From Bacteroidaceae bacterium (GTDB taxonomy: Bacteria; Bacteroidota; Bacteroidia; Bacteroidales; Bacteroidaceae): DNA of 54,728 bases. How positions within the stretch are numbered: the first letter of the stretch is position 1; every line of letters starts with the position of its first letter. Below the pieces are notes generated by a model. The model did no database searches and had not been told where the DNA came from. It saw only the letters and a list, made by a program, of their open reading frames with translations. Where the stretch lies: contig JAFSPM010000014.1 in NCBI GenBank assembly GCA_017442855.1, positions 1-54,728 of the forward strand. The letters run 5' to 3'. Below are positions 28,163 to 37,788 of the stretch, in pieces. A program made the position numbers and the translations under genes.

Positions 28163-29068
28163 ATGAAAGGATTCAATAAGGAAGTAAAGATAGGAATTGC
28201 CGGCATCATTGCCTTGTTCATTTTAGTATTTGGCATCAACTACCTGAAAGGCGTGAGTCTGTTCAAGCCCACCAGACATTTCTATGTGCAGTTTCAAGAC
28301 ATCAACGGACTGGCCAAATCGAGTCCGGTATTTGCCGATGGCTTCAAGGTGGGTATCGTGAGTAAGCTGGAATATGACTTTGTACATCCGGGTAACGTGG
28401 TGGTAGAGATTGATGTGGATCCCTCCCTGCGCGTTCCTAAAGGCTCTACAGCTGAACTACAAAGCGATTTGTTAGGTGCTGTCAAGCTGAACCTGCTTTT
28501 GGCCAACAACCCTCGGGAAAAAGTAGAGTATGGAGATACCATAATGGGCCATGTGAACGCTGGTGCTCTGGGTAAGGCAGCAGACATGATTCCCACGGTT
28601 GAGAAGATGCTTCCCAAACTCGACTCCATCTTGACATCGCTGAACATGATTCTGGCCAACCCAGCCATTCCGGCTACATTGCACAATATAGAGAATCTGA
28701 CCGCAAGCCTCAACAACAATAGTCGACAGCTGGAACGCATGATGCATGACGACATTCCTCTATTGACGGATAAGCTGAATGAGATTGGCGACAACTTCGT
28801 AGCCATCAGCGGCAACCTCAAACAGATTGACTATGCTGCTACGATGGCGAAGGTGGATGAGACATTGGCCAACGTGAAACAGATAACAGACAAGCTGGAA
28901 CAGAAAGACAATACTGTGGGATTACTCCTGAACGACCCTTCACTGTATAACAACCTGAACCAAACAGCTATCAATGCTGCTAGTTTGCTGGACGATCTGC
29001 AGAACCATCCAAAACGTTATGTTCACTTCTCCGTTTTCGGGAAAAAAGATAAACCAAAAAATCCTTAA
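28163..29068 (+). CDS. MlaD/Mce-family lipid-transport protein
   Basis: This is a 301-residue inner-membrane-anchored periplasmic protein: one membrane segment (about 10-28), the MCE domain (about 36-115, YVQFQDINGLAKSSPVFADGFKVG, then VPKGSTAELQSDLLGAVKLNL), then a helical tail. It would bind lipids as part of an MCE/Mla-type system; the ABC partners (MlaE/MlaF-like) are not in this window. It follows the amidase gene closely and is probably co-transcribed. Confidence 0.88.
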   Translation: MKGFNKEVKIGIAGIIALFILVFGINYLKGVSLFKPTRHFYVQFQDINGLAKSSPVFADGFKVGIVSKLEYDFVHPGNVVVEIDVDPSLRVPKGSTAELQSDLLGAVKLNLLLANNPREKVEYGDTIMGHVNAGALGKAADMIPTVEKMLPKLDSILTSLNMILANPAIPATLHNIENLTASLNNNSRQLERMMHDDIPLLTDKLNEIGDNFVAISGNLKQIDYAATMAKVDETLANVKQITDKLEQKDNTVGLLLNDPSLYNNLNQTAINAASLLDDLQNHPKRYVHFSVFGKKDKPKNP

Positions 29069-29380
29069 TTTAGATTTTCTCTAAATAGGAAAGTAATGCA
29101 TAGTGGTTCTTGAATTAGTTGCAAAACTAATTACTAATAGGCAAATCCAAAAGGGGCAGAATGACATTATTAAAGAGATCATCATTCGGGGATTTGATAT
29201 AAAAACAACTGTAATTCAAGATAGTACAAAAACACAAATGCACTAAATATGCATCTAAAAAAGCCTTTATCACAAAATACTGAAATATAGTATCTTGTAA
29301 TCTGTTCGAATTTCCCAAGGAAAAAGTCATTTGTTTATTTGAAATAAGATTCTCAACTTTGTATTCGCGGAAAAAAGCAA
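29069..29380. other. 312-bp AT-rich region upstream of dnaA
   Basis: No gene is supported. It holds an 8-bp inverted repeat, AATTAGTT-GCAA-AACTAATT (29113-29132), and the dnaA promoter at the right end. No cluster of DnaA boxes (TTATCCACA) is seen, only one poor match (TTTATCACA near 29270), so this is not called an origin. Confidence 0.6.
29330..29361 (+). promoter_or_regulatory. Promoter of dnaA
   Basis: TTTG (29330-29333), 20 nt, CAACTTTG (29354-29361), one mismatch from TAnnTTTG and 20 nt before the ATG. Confidence 0.5.
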
Positions 29381-30793
29381 ATGACAAATCAAGGTGTACA
29401 TATTAATCAACGTGTAGATTTTGCCTCCCTATGGTCAAAATGTTTGCAAACCATTAAGGACAATGTCTCTGAGCAGATATTCCAGACTTGGTTTGCTCCC
29501 ATTGTGCCATTGGGATACGAAAATCATACCCTGCACATCAGTGTGCCCAGCCAGTATTATTATGAATTTCTCGAAGAGCAGTTCATAGACTTGCTGAGGA
29601 AGGTATTGTATAGGTATTTTGGCGAAGGCACCAACCTGGAGTACCAAGTGATGGTGGTTCAGGACACCCATACTACCGTTGATTTGGTATCTTCCAAACG
29701 CACCATCTTGCCTCAACCACCCAAGACAATTGTCAATAAGGGAATGCCACAGGGTATAGTAAGCGAACTGGATCCACACTTGAACCCTGAATGTAACTTT
29801 GATACTTTTATCGAGGGCATGAGCAACAAACTGGCACGCAGTGTGGCAGAGGCAGTAGCTAAAAATCCTGGCAAGACGTTCAATCCTTATTTCATTTATG
29901 GCTCATCTGGCGTGGGCAAAACCCATCTGGCTAATGCCATCGGTCTGAAGGTAAAGGAATTGAACCCATCAGCCCGTGTGCTGTATGTATCGGCTCATCT
30001 TTTCAAGGTGCAGTACACTGATTCTGTAAGAAACAACACACTAAATGATTTTATTAATTTCTATCAGACCATTGACGTGCTGATCATTGATGACATCCAG
30101 GAATTCGCGGGAAACACGAAAACACAGAACACATTTTTCTATATATTCAACCAGCTGCACCAAAACGGTAAGCAGTTGGTGATGACCGCCGACAGGGCGC
30201 CAATTCTGCTGCAAGGTATGGAAGACAGATTGATCACCCGTTTTAAGTGGGGAATGGTGGCAGAGTTGGAAAAGCCATCGCTCGATCTGCGTAAGGATAT
30301 CTTGCGTAGCAAGGTGCAACGTGACGGATTGGAATTCCCTGATAACGTGATTGACTATGTGGCTGAGCACGTAACGGGTAGCGTAAGAGACTTGGAAGGC
30401 ATTGCTATTTCCATGATGGCACAGGCTACCATCTTTAATAAAGATATTGATATGGAGTTGGCTCGCCAAACGGTGAGGAAGTTGTCGTATGTGGAAGAGA
30501 AAGAAGTAACCATCGACGATATCTTGGATACCGTATGCAAGCATTACGGATTGGAAACAGCTGCCATACAGACCAAGTCACGTAAGCAAGAGGTAGTACA
30601 AGCAAGGCAGATTGCCATGTTCCTCGCAAAAGACAATACCGACTTTTCTACTGCACGCATCGGCAAACTCATTGGCGACAGAGACCATGCTACCGTATTG
30701 CATGCCTTTAAGACCGTAAAGGAACGTGAAGAGGTTGACAAGAACTTCCATGAAGAGCTGGAAGAGATTCGCATCGCATTGAAAAACAGATAA
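29381..30793 (+). CDS. dnaA: Chromosomal replication initiator DnaA
   Basis: This is a 470-residue AAA+ initiator that binds DnaA boxes and melts the origin. Domain I (1-85) starts with ...[24 protein letters not shown]. Domain III has Walker [10 protein letters not shown] (174-182) and Walker [10 protein letters not shown]. Domain IV ends with the DNA-binding signature in the form [14 protein letters not shown]. The linker (about 95-140) is short. nrdJ starts 25 nt downstream, so replication initiation and dNTP supply may be transcribed together. Confidence 0.98.
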   Translation: MTNQGVHINQRVDFASLWSKCLQTIKDNVSEQIFQTWFAPIVPLGYENHTLHISVPSQYYYEFLEEQFIDLLRKVLYRYFGEGTNLEYQVMVVQDTHTTVDLVSSKRTILPQPPKTIVNKGMPQGIVSELDPHLNPECNFDTFIEGMSNKLARSVAEAVAKNPGKTFNPYFIYGSSGVGKTHLANAIGLKVKELNPSARVLYVSAHLFKVQYTDSVRNNTLNDFINFYQTIDVLIIDDIQEFAGNTKTQNTFFYIFNQLHQNGKQLVMTADRAPILLQGMEDRLITRFKWGMVAELEKPSLDLRKDILRSKVQRDGLEFPDNVIDYVAEHVTGSVRDLEGIAISMMAQATIFNKDIDMELARQTVRKLSYVEEKEVTIDDILDTVCKHYGLETAAIQTKSRKQEVVQARQIAMFLAKDNTDFSTARIGKLIGDRDHATVLHAFKTVKEREEVDKNFHEELEEIRIALKNR

Positions 30794-30818
30794 CATTTTT
30801 TATTTCTAAGCTAATACC

Positions 30819-33362
30819 GTGGAGAAAAAAACATACACCTACGATCAAGCTTTCGAAGCGTCGTTGAAATACTTCGAAGGAGACGAACTGGCTGCCCGTG
30901 TCTGGGTAAACAAGTATGCCGTAAAAGATTCATTTGGGAACATCTATGAAGAATCGCCAGAGGACATGCATTGGCGCATCGCCAACGAGCTGGCTCGTGT
31001 GGAGAAAAAATACTCCAACCCACTCAGCGCTCAAGAACTGTATGACCTGATGGACCATTTCAAATATATCGTTCCTCAGGGCAGTCCGATGACGGGCATC
31101 GGTAATGATTTCCAGATTGCATCATTATCCAACTGCTTCGTAATAGGTGTTGATGGCGAAGCGGATTCGTATGGCGCTATCTTCAAGATTGATGAAGAAC
31201 AGGTGCAGCTGATGAAACGTCGTGGTGGTGTAGGTCATGACCTGTCGCATATACGTCCGAAAGGTTCTCCCGTAAAGAACTCAGCCCTGACATCTACCGG
31301 TCTTGTGCCTTTTATGGAGCGCTACTCCAACTCTACCCGTGAGGTGGCACAAGACGGACGACGTGGTGCCCTGATGCTGACAGTAGCTATCAAACACCCT
31401 GACGCTGAGGCATTCATCGATGCCAAGATGACAGAAGGGAAAGTTACAGGAGCCAATGTTTCTGTAAAGATTGACGATGCGTTCATGCAAGCAGCCGTTG
31501 ATGGCAAGCCTTATGTTCAACAATATCCTATTGATAGTGATGACCCCAAGGTAAAGAAAGAGATTGTTGCCAGTGACTTGTGGAAGAAGATTGTACACAA
31601 TGCATGGCAATCGGCAGAGCCAGGTGTGTTGTTCTGGGATACTATTATTCGTGAGTCTATACCTGACTGCTATGCCGACTTGGGATTCCGTACGGTAGCC
31701 ACTAATCCATGTGGCGAGATTCCTCTTTGCCCTTACGACTCCTGCCGTCTGTTGGCCATCAACTTGTACTCGTACGTAGTGAACCCATTCACCAAAGAAG
31801 CCTATTTCGATTTTGAGTTGTTTAAGAAGCATGTGCAGTTGGCGCAGCGCATTATGGACGACATCATCGACCTCGAGTTGGAAAAGATTGAACTGATTCT
31901 GGAAAAAGTAAAGACTGACCCTGAGGATGATGAAGTGAAACATACCGAGTGGGAACTTTGGCAGAAGATATACAAAAAGAGTGGCATGGGACGACGTACG
32001 GGTGTAGGCATCACTGCCGAAGGCGATATGATAGCTGCTATGGGCTTGCGTTATGGTACCGAAGAGGCAATAGCATTCTCTGTGCAGGTACAACAAACGT
32101 TGGCACTCAGTGCCTACCGTTCTTCTGTGGAGATGGCCAAGGAGCGTGGTGCTTTCGAGATTTACGACTACAAACGTGAGGAGAACAACCCATTTATAAA
32201 ACGCTTGGCAGAAGCCGACTCAGCCCTCTACGAGGATATGAAGCAATATGGACGACGCAACATCGCCTGCCTGACCATCGCTCCTACGGGTACGACCAGT
32301 CTGATGACACAGACCTCTTCTGGCATTGAGCCCGTGTTCATGCCAGTTTACAAACGTCGCCGCAAGGTGAACCCCAACGACACCAACGTTCATGTGGACT
32401 TTGTGGATGAAACAGGTGATGCTTTCGAGGAATACATTGTGTTCCATCCTAAGTTCAAGACCTGGATGCAAGTAAACGGCTACGACACCAACAAGCATTA
32501 TTCTCAAGAAGAATTAGATGCGTTGGTGGAAAAGTCTCCTTATTACAAGGCAACGTCAAACGATATTGACTGGGTACAGAAAGTAAAGATGCAGGGACGC
32601 ATCCAGAAGTGGGTGGACCACAGCATCAGTGTGACCATCAACCTGCCAAACAATGTAGATGAGGCATTGGTGAACAACCTGTATGTTGAGGCTTGGCGTA
32701 GTGGTTGCAAGGGATGTACGGTTTATCGTGATGGTTCTCGAGCCGGTGTATTGCTCTCTACAAAGAAAGACGAGAAGGAAGAGAAGAAAGAAGTACCTTG
32801 CGTGCAACCTGCCGTAGTTGAGGTACGCCCGAAAATACTGGAGGCCGATGTAGTGAAATTCCAGAACAACAAAGAGAAATGGGTGGCATTCGTAGGCTTG
32901 CTGGACGGATATCCCTATGAAATATTCACAGGTGTGCTGGACGACGACGAGGGAATCATGTTACCAAAGACTATCTCTCGTGGTTATATCATCAAGAATG
33001 TCGATGAGAACGGTAATAAACGTTATGACTTCCAGTTTGAGAACAAGCGTGGATATAAGGTTACCATCGAAGGACTCTCTGAGAAATTCAACAAGGAATA
33101 CTGGAACTATGCTAAGCTCATCTCCAGTGTGTTGCGCTATCGTATGCCAATCGACCGTGTGATTCGCTTAGTGGGTCAGCTGGAACTGGATAGCGAAAAC
33201 ATCAACACTTGGAAGAACGGCGTAGAAAGAGCATTGAAGAAATATATTGCCGATGGAACAGCTGCTAAAGGCCAAAAGTGTCCTAACTGCGGTAATGAGA
33301 CGTTGGTTTACCAAGAAGGTTGCTTAATTTGCACCACATGTGGTGCTTCAAGATGCGGATAA
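30819..33362 (+). CDS. nrdJ: Adenosylcobalamin-dependent (class II) ribonucleoside-diphosphate reductase
   Basis: This is an 847-residue reductase making deoxyribonucleotides in an oxygen-independent, B12-dependent way. C106 in SLSNC and the radical-site motif NPCGEIPL (N296, C298, E300) are present, with PTGTTSLMTQTSSGIEPVF and the C-terminal TSCPD-like region. It ends with a zinc-ribbon-like tail of CxxC pairs (CPNCG...CLICTTCG, about 822-847) that carries the redox cysteines. Start is GTG. It is the second B12-dependent enzyme in the window besides MutAB. It follows dnaA by 25 nt. Confidence 0.95.
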   Translation: MEKKTYTYDQAFEASLKYFEGDELAARVWVNKYAVKDSFGNIYEESPEDMHWRIANELARVEKKYSNPLSAQELYDLMDHFKYIVPQGSPMTGIGNDFQIASLSNCFVIGVDGEADSYGAIFKIDEEQVQLMKRRGGVGHDLSHIRPKGSPVKNSALTSTGLVPFMERYSNSTREVAQDGRRGALMLTVAIKHPDAEAFIDAKMTEGKVTGANVSVKIDDAFMQAAVDGKPYVQQYPIDSDDPKVKKEIVASDLWKKIVHNAWQSAEPGVLFWDTIIRESIPDCYADLGFRTVATNPCGEIPLCPYDSCRLLAINLYSYVVNPFTKEAYFDFELFKKHVQLAQRIMDDIIDLELEKIELILEKVKTDPEDDEVKHTEWELWQKIYKKSGMGRRTGVGITAEGDMIAAMGLRYGTEEAIAFSVQVQQTLALSAYRSSVEMAKERGAFEIYDYKREENNPFIKRLAEADSALYEDMKQYGRRNIACLTIAPTGTTSLMTQTSSGIEPVFMPVYKRRRKVNPNDTNVHVDFVDETGDAFEEYIVFHPKFKTWMQVNGYDTNKHYSQEELDALVEKSPYYKATSNDIDWVQKVKMQGRIQKWVDHSISVTINLPNNVDEALVNNLYVEAWRSGCKGCTVYRDGSRAGVLLSTKKDEKEEKKEVPCVQPAVVEVRPKILEADVVKFQNNKEKWVAFVGLLDGYPYEIFTGVLDDDEGIMLPKTISRGYIIKNVDENGNKRYDFQFENKRGYKVTIEGLSEKFNKEYWNYAKLISSVLRYRMPIDRVIRLVGQLELDSENINTWKNGVERALKKYIADGTAAKGQKCPNCGNETLVYQEGCLICTTCGASRCG

Positions 33363-33399
33363 GTCAGTTTTTTCGATTTTTTTTACATACAAAGTAAAA

Positions 33400-33467
33400 T
33401 ATCTTCGCAATAGCTACAAGATTGTGCGAAAAATTTAATATAATTGCATAATCAATTGTAGCTATTG
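33400..33467 (+). promoter_or_regulatory. Inverted-repeat control region of malQ
   Basis: A perfect 12-bp inverted repeat, CAATAGCTACAA (33408-33419) and TTGTAGCTATTG (33456-33467), lies just before the malQ start. Inside it GATTGTGC (33420-33427) and GCATAATC (33446-33453) extend the stem with one wobble, leaving an 18-nt AT-rich loop. A weak -7 box TATCTTCG (33400-33407) abuts the left arm, so the arms flank the likely transcription start. It may be an operator or an RNA hairpin. Confidence 0.65.
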
Positions 33468-33473
33468 TGTTAT

Positions 33474-36167
33474 ATGATCCTTAAATTTAATATCGAATAT
33501 CGCACCCATTGGGGCGAGGAAGTTAGAGTAGTGGGCAATATGCCCGAACTCGGTAATGACAATATTGAGCAGGCTGTTGCCCTTACAACAACAGACGGCA
33601 TCAGATGGTTTGCCGAGATGGAAGTAGTGGTAAGCTCTACCAAGCTAATCAAATATCGTTATCTGATTGGACGAGGCAAGGAAATCGTACGCGAGGAATG
33701 GCATGCCTTTCCAAGAATTCTCCATGCACATAACCTGAAAGGCAAGGTTTATACGTTGATGGATAGCTGGAAAGACTTACCAGAGAACAGCTTTATGTAC
33801 TCATCAGCCTTCACGGAGGCTTGGACTGCTCACAACAAACGTAATTTGGGATTGCCTACCCCAGCTCGTGGCATCGTCATCAAGGCTTATATGCCGACAA
33901 AGCCTAACATACGTCTGGCCATCTGTGGCAATCAGGAGATTTTCGGTAATTGGAATCCAGAGAAGGCGATGGTGATGAGCGACACCTACTACCCAGAATG
34001 GCAATTAGAGATAGATATCAACAAGCTGCATTTCCCTGTTGAGTATAAGTTTGTATTGGTAGATATCAAGACGAAAGAATTCCTGGGCTGGGAAGAGAAC
34101 CCCAACCGCTTGCTGACGGAACCTGAGCTGGAAGAAAAAGGGACCATCGTCTATGGCGACCGCTATGCTCAGTTCAACCAACATCCATGGAAAGGTGCCG
34201 GCGTGGCAGTACCCGTATTCTCTTTGCGTTCTGAAGGGAGCTTTGGTGTGGGCGACTTCGGCGATTTGAAGCTGATGATCGACTGGGCTGCTAAGACGCG
34301 CCAGAAGATGGTGCAGATTTTGCCTATCTACGATACCACCATTACCAAAACATGGACAGACTCCTACCCTTATAACAGCATTTCCATCTATGCTATACAT
34401 CCTATGTATGCCGACCTCCGTCAAATGGGTGAACTAAAGGATGCCAAGAAGCAGGCCAGCTTCAAAAGGCTAAAAACCAAACTGAATAAGTTGGCACAGG
34501 TGGACTATGAGGCAGTGAACAAGGCTAAGTGGGATTATTTCAAGCTATTGTTCGAGCAAGACGGCGAAGCTACTATGCAATCAGCTGACTATAATACCTT
34601 CTTCCTCAACAACCAGGGTTGGCTGGTACCTTATGCTGCATTCAGTTACCTGCGCGACAAGTATGGTACACCCAACTTTCGCGAATGGCCTAAGTACCAG
34701 AAATATAATGCTGAAGAAATAGCAAAGCTCTGCAGTAGTGAAAGTAAGATATTCCCTGAGATAGCCATCTACTATTTCATACAGTATCACCTCGACCGTC
34801 AGTTGTCAGCTGCCAGCAAGTATGCCCGCAAGCAAGGCGTGGTATTGAAGGGTGATATTCCTATTGGCATTAGTCGCAACAGTGTTGAAGCTTGGACAGA
34901 GCCTTATTACTTCAACCTGAACGGCCAAGCAGGTGCTCCACCTGATGATTTCTCAGCCAACGGACAGAACTGGGGCTTCCCCACCTACAACTGGGATGTG
35001 ATGGAGAAGGACAACTATGCTTGGTGGATGCGTCGCTTCCGCAAGATGAGCGAATATTTCGACGCCTATCGTATTGACCATATCTTGGGCTTCTTCCGCA
35101 TCTGGGAAATGCCAAGTCATGCCGTGCACGGATTGCTGGGACAATTTGTACCATCATTACCAATGACGAAAGAGGAAATCGAGAGCTTCGGCCTAAAGTT
35201 CAACGAGGAATTCTTTACCAAGCCTTATATCCACGAGCGTTTCCTTGGTGAACTGTTCGGAGAGCATACTGATTTCGTGAAGAAGACCTTCCTCTGCCCC
35301 ACCAGCACCTATGAGTTGTATGACATGAGGCCAGAGTATGCTACCCAACGTCAGGTAGAAGCTTACTTCATGGGCAAGACAGACGAGAACAGTGTGAAGA
35401 TTCGTGAAGGACTCTATAGCCTTATCAGCGATGTGTTGTTCTTGCATGACCGCCACGATGCCAATCGTTTCCATCCACGCATCAGCGTACAGAACGACTA
35501 TATCTATCAGACTTTAAGTGAAGCCGACAAGCAGACCTTCACCAACCTCTATAACCACTATTACTACCAGCGTCACAACGAATTCTGGCGTGAGCAAGCC
35601 ATGAAGAAGTTGCCTCAGCTTACCCAGTGCACGAACATGTTGGTGTGTGGTGAGGACTTGGGTATGATACCTGATTGCGTACCATCGGTAATGAACGATT
35701 TACGCATCCTCTCCTTGGAGATCCAGCGTATGCCTAAAGAGCTGGGAACCGACTTCGGCAACCCTGACCACTATCCTTACCGCTCGGTATGTACTATTTC
35801 TACACATGATATGTCCACCTTGCGAGGCTGGTGGGAGGAAGACCCTCAGGTGACGCAACGCTACTACAATGTGGTGATGGGTAAGGGCGGATTTGCTCCT
35901 TCTACGGCATCGCCTCAGATTTGTGAAGAAATCATCGATGCCCACCTGAAAGGCAAATCTATGCTCTGCGTACCATCATTGCAAGACTGGCTCTCTATCG
36001 ATGGCGAGATACGCTTGCCTGACGGACAGGATGAACGTATCAACATCCCAGCCATCGTGAAACACTATTGGCGTTATCGCATGCATCTCACCCTTGAGGA
36101 TTTGTTACAGGCTGACACGCTGAATAACAAGATCATCAGCATGGTAGAGAACACTGAAAGAGATTGA
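33474..36167 (+). CDS. malQ: 4-alpha-glucanotransferase (amylomaltase, GH77) with N-terminal CBM20-like domains
   Basis: This is an 897-residue cytoplasmic enzyme of maltodextrin/glycogen metabolism that transfers glucan segments between chains. Two N-terminal starch-binding CBM20-like domains (about 1-110 and 125-240; VRVVGNMPELG and RLAICGNQEIFGNWNPEKA) precede the GH77 barrel. The nucleophile is D535 in YRIDHILGFF, the acid/base E727 in CGEDLGMIPD, and the third acidic site is in STHDMSTLRGWW. Two CBMs before GH77 is the layout typical of Bacteroidetes and plant DPE2-type enzymes. The ATG at 33474 is used because the upstream TTG lies in the inverted repeat. folB follows after 4 nt. Confidence 0.93.
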   Translation: MILKFNIEYRTHWGEEVRVVGNMPELGNDNIEQAVALTTTDGIRWFAEMEVVVSSTKLIKYRYLIGRGKEIVREEWHAFPRILHAHNLKGKVYTLMDSWKDLPENSFMYSSAFTEAWTAHNKRNLGLPTPARGIVIKAYMPTKPNIRLAICGNQEIFGNWNPEKAMVMSDTYYPEWQLEIDINKLHFPVEYKFVLVDIKTKEFLGWEENPNRLLTEPELEEKGTIVYGDRYAQFNQHPWKGAGVAVPVFSLRSEGSFGVGDFGDLKLMIDWAAKTRQKMVQILPIYDTTITKTWTDSYPYNSISIYAIHPMYADLRQMGELKDAKKQASFKRLKTKLNKLAQVDYEAVNKAKWDYFKLLFEQDGEATMQSADYNTFFLNNQGWLVPYAAFSYLRDKYGTPNFREWPKYQKYNAEEIAKLCSSESKIFPEIAIYYFIQYHLDRQLSAASKYARKQGVVLKGDIPIGISRNSVEAWTEPYYFNLNGQAGAPPDDFSANGQNWGFPTYNWDVMEKDNYAWWMRRFRKMSEYFDAYRIDHILGFFRIWEMPSHAVHGLLGQFVPSLPMTKEEIESFGLKFNEEFFTKPYIHERFLGELFGEHTDFVKKTFLCPTSTYELYDMRPEYATQRQVEAYFMGKTDENSVKIREGLYSLISDVLFLHDRHDANRFHPRISVQNDYIYQTLSEADKQTFTNLYNHYYYQRHNEFWREQAMKKLPQLTQCTNMLVCGEDLGMIPDCVPSVMNDLRILSLEIQRMPKELGTDFGNPDHYPYRSVCTISTHDMSTLRGWWEEDPQVTQRYYNVVMGKGGFAPSTASPQICEEIIDAHLKGKSMLCVPSLQDWLSIDGEIRLPDGQDERINIPAIVKHYWRYRMHLTLEDLLQADTLNNKIISMVENTERD

Positions 36168-36171
36168 CACC

Positions 36172-36528
36172 ATGAAGACTGAGATCATCTTGAAAGACAT
36201 CCATTTCTTTGCCTACCACGGACTTCTTCCGCAAGAAGCCGTGGTGGGCAATGATTTTATAGTCAACCTCACCCTATCGGTTGACATCACTCGAGCTATT
36301 GAGACGGATGATGTGAACGATACCGTAAACTATGCCGATGTCTATCAAGTGGTCAAGGCAGAGATGCAACAACGTTCTAACCTCCTGGAACATGTAGCTG
36401 GTCGCATTGCCCATCGTCTGTTACACGACTTCCCTTCCGTTACTTCTGTAGATATTCAGGTGGAAAAGCTCAATCCACCTATGAAAGCCGACATCCACAG
36501 TGCTGCTATCCACTTGGTTTTGCCATAA
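36172..36528 (+). CDS. folB: Dihydroneopterin aldolase
   Basis: This is a 118-residue folate-pathway enzyme converting 7,8-dihydroneopterin to 6-hydroxymethyl-dihydropterin and glycolaldehyde. Motifs are the N-terminal AYHGLLPQE, NYADVYQVV, LLEHVAGRIAHRLL and the lysine in VEKLNPPM. Length is normal. It is 4 nt after malQ, so it is translated from the same message although the pathways are unrelated. Confidence 0.93.
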   Translation: MKTEIILKDIHFFAYHGLLPQEAVVGNDFIVNLTLSVDITRAIETDDVNDTVNYADVYQVVKAEMQQRSNLLEHVAGRIAHRLLHDFPSVTSVDIQVEKLNPPMKADIHSAAIHLVLP

Positions 36529-36594
36529 AGGACAAGTCTATTTTCCTATCAACCAGGTTTCGTTTTACCCCTCGTGTAATATTGTCCACTTTTT

Positions 36595-36655
36595 GTTCCC
36601 ACGTAGGGAACAGTCTGTTCCCCCTAGTGGAACTGATCGTTCCCAAGGAGGGAAC
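36595..36655. repeat. Three 17-bp palindromes in exact 22-bp register
   Basis: Units at 36595-36611, 36617-36633 and 36639-36655 each have arms related to GTTCCC / GGGAAC around a 5-nt centre (ACGTA, CCTAG, AAGGA) and are separated by 5-nt linkers. The start-to-start distance is exactly 22 bp. The array lies between the convergent ends of folB and the glycosyltransferase gene. The arms are conserved and the centres vary. The same register is found in the array at 50883-51190. Confidence 0.85.
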
Positions 36656-36712
36656 GATTCATTACAGCTATCAAAACGCCCCTTAAAGATGCTTCAAATG
36701 AAAAAAGTGGAT

Positions 36713-37729
36713 TTAGAATAGCTTGGCAAAGGTATGTTTGGCTTGGACATAGTAAGCCCAGAGCAGACTCTTCATCCATCGGGTTTGAGCAGGATGTTCT
36801 ACCCCAGCCAACATATTCAGATTGCGAGAGAGGAAGAATTCGGGACGAAGGTAATGATAAGCCTTACGAGCCTGGAAGACAGCTTTGGCATTGGGGAACT
36901 GTCCCTTGAGGGCAAAAGACAATGCGGCCAAATAATCGAGGAAGGTACGCCAACGCATGACATGATGCAACTCATTATCGGGTAGGTTCTTGTAAAGCAT
37001 CAAGAGGTTATTGCGGAAATTGAGGAACGTCTTGCGAGGGTTCTCCCGTTTCAAAGTAGCCGCTCCCACATGATAGACTTTGCTTGTTGGCACACACCAC
37101 ACTTCACGCCCTCTGGCATTGAGTCGCCAACATAGGTCGATTTCCTCCATGTGAGCAAAGAAACGGGCATCCAAACCGCCAGTGTCACGATAGTCTTTCA
37201 AACGGATAAAGAGACAAGCCCCCGTAGCCCAGAACACTCGCATGGGGTCATCATACTGACCTTGATCTGCTTCTACGGCGTTAAAAATACGCCCCCTACA
37301 GAAGGGATAGCCATAACGGTCCAGGAAACCGCCTGCGGCTCCAGCATACTCAAAGGATTCTGGTTGGCGCCAACTCCTTATCTTTGGCTGACAAGCCGCC
37401 ACCTCTGGGTGAGCATCCATAAAAGACACCAACGGTGCAAGCCATTGTTCCGTCACCTCTACATCAGAGTTCAGCAACACTACATACTCAGCTTCCACCT
37501 CTTGCAAAGCGCGGTTATAACCCTCAGCAAATCCATAGTTCTTGTCTAACGATATGACCTTTACAGAAGAGAATGAAGTAGCCAGCAACTCTAACGTATC
37601 ATCTTCCGACCCATTATCAGCCACAAACACTGTTGCCTCGTCCTCAGCATATTTTATCACTGAGGGCAAGAAAGAGCGGAGCATCTGACTACCGTTCCAG
37701 CTTAATATCACGATTGCTACTTTATCCAT
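36713..37729 (-). CDS. Glycosyltransferase family 2
   Basis: This is a 338-residue GT-A fold transferase, probably acting on cell-surface glycan at the cytoplasmic side of the inner membrane. The opening VAIVILSWNG, ADNGSEDDT, NYGFAEGYNRAL and the DxD-like LLNSDVEV (near residue 88) define the nucleotide-sugar site; HMEEIDLCWRL is the conserved ED motif. It is close in style to rhamnosyltransferase-like GT2 members; the sugar is not predictable. It follows mtaB on the minus strand with a gap of about 60 nt. Confidence 0.87.
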   Translation of the reverse strand: MDKVAIVILSWNGSQMLRSFLPSVIKYAEDEATVFVADNGSEDDTLELLATSFSSVKVISLDKNYGFAEGYNRALQEVEAEYVVLLNSDVEVTEQWLAPLVSFMDAHPEVAACQPKIRSWRQPESFEYAGAAGGFLDRYGYPFCRGRIFNAVEADQGQYDDPMRVFWATGACLFIRLKDYRDTGGLDARFFAHMEEIDLCWRLNARGREVWCVPTSKVYHVGAATLKRENPRKTFLNFRNNLLMLYKNLPDNELHHVMRWRTFLDYLAALSFALKGQFPNAKAVFQARKAYHYLRPEFFLSRNLNMLAGVEHPAQTRWMKSLLWAYYVQAKHTFAKLF

Positions 37730-37788
37730 TTTTCATTATCATCCAATGTTTACCACCAACAGGAAAAACTGCTTTTCAAACCATGTTG

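Noticed and set aside
29069-29380. Chromosome origin next to dnaA
   Set aside because: Only one weak DnaA-box-like site is seen and no cluster or AT-rich repeat module is present.
29127-29387. 86-residue minus-strand frame upstream of dnaA
   Set aside because: It overlaps the dnaA promoter and start, has AT-driven composition and no recognisable motif.
36500-36721. 73-residue plus-strand frame after folB
   Set aside because: It is formed by the palindrome array and the folB end in another frame; no protein features.
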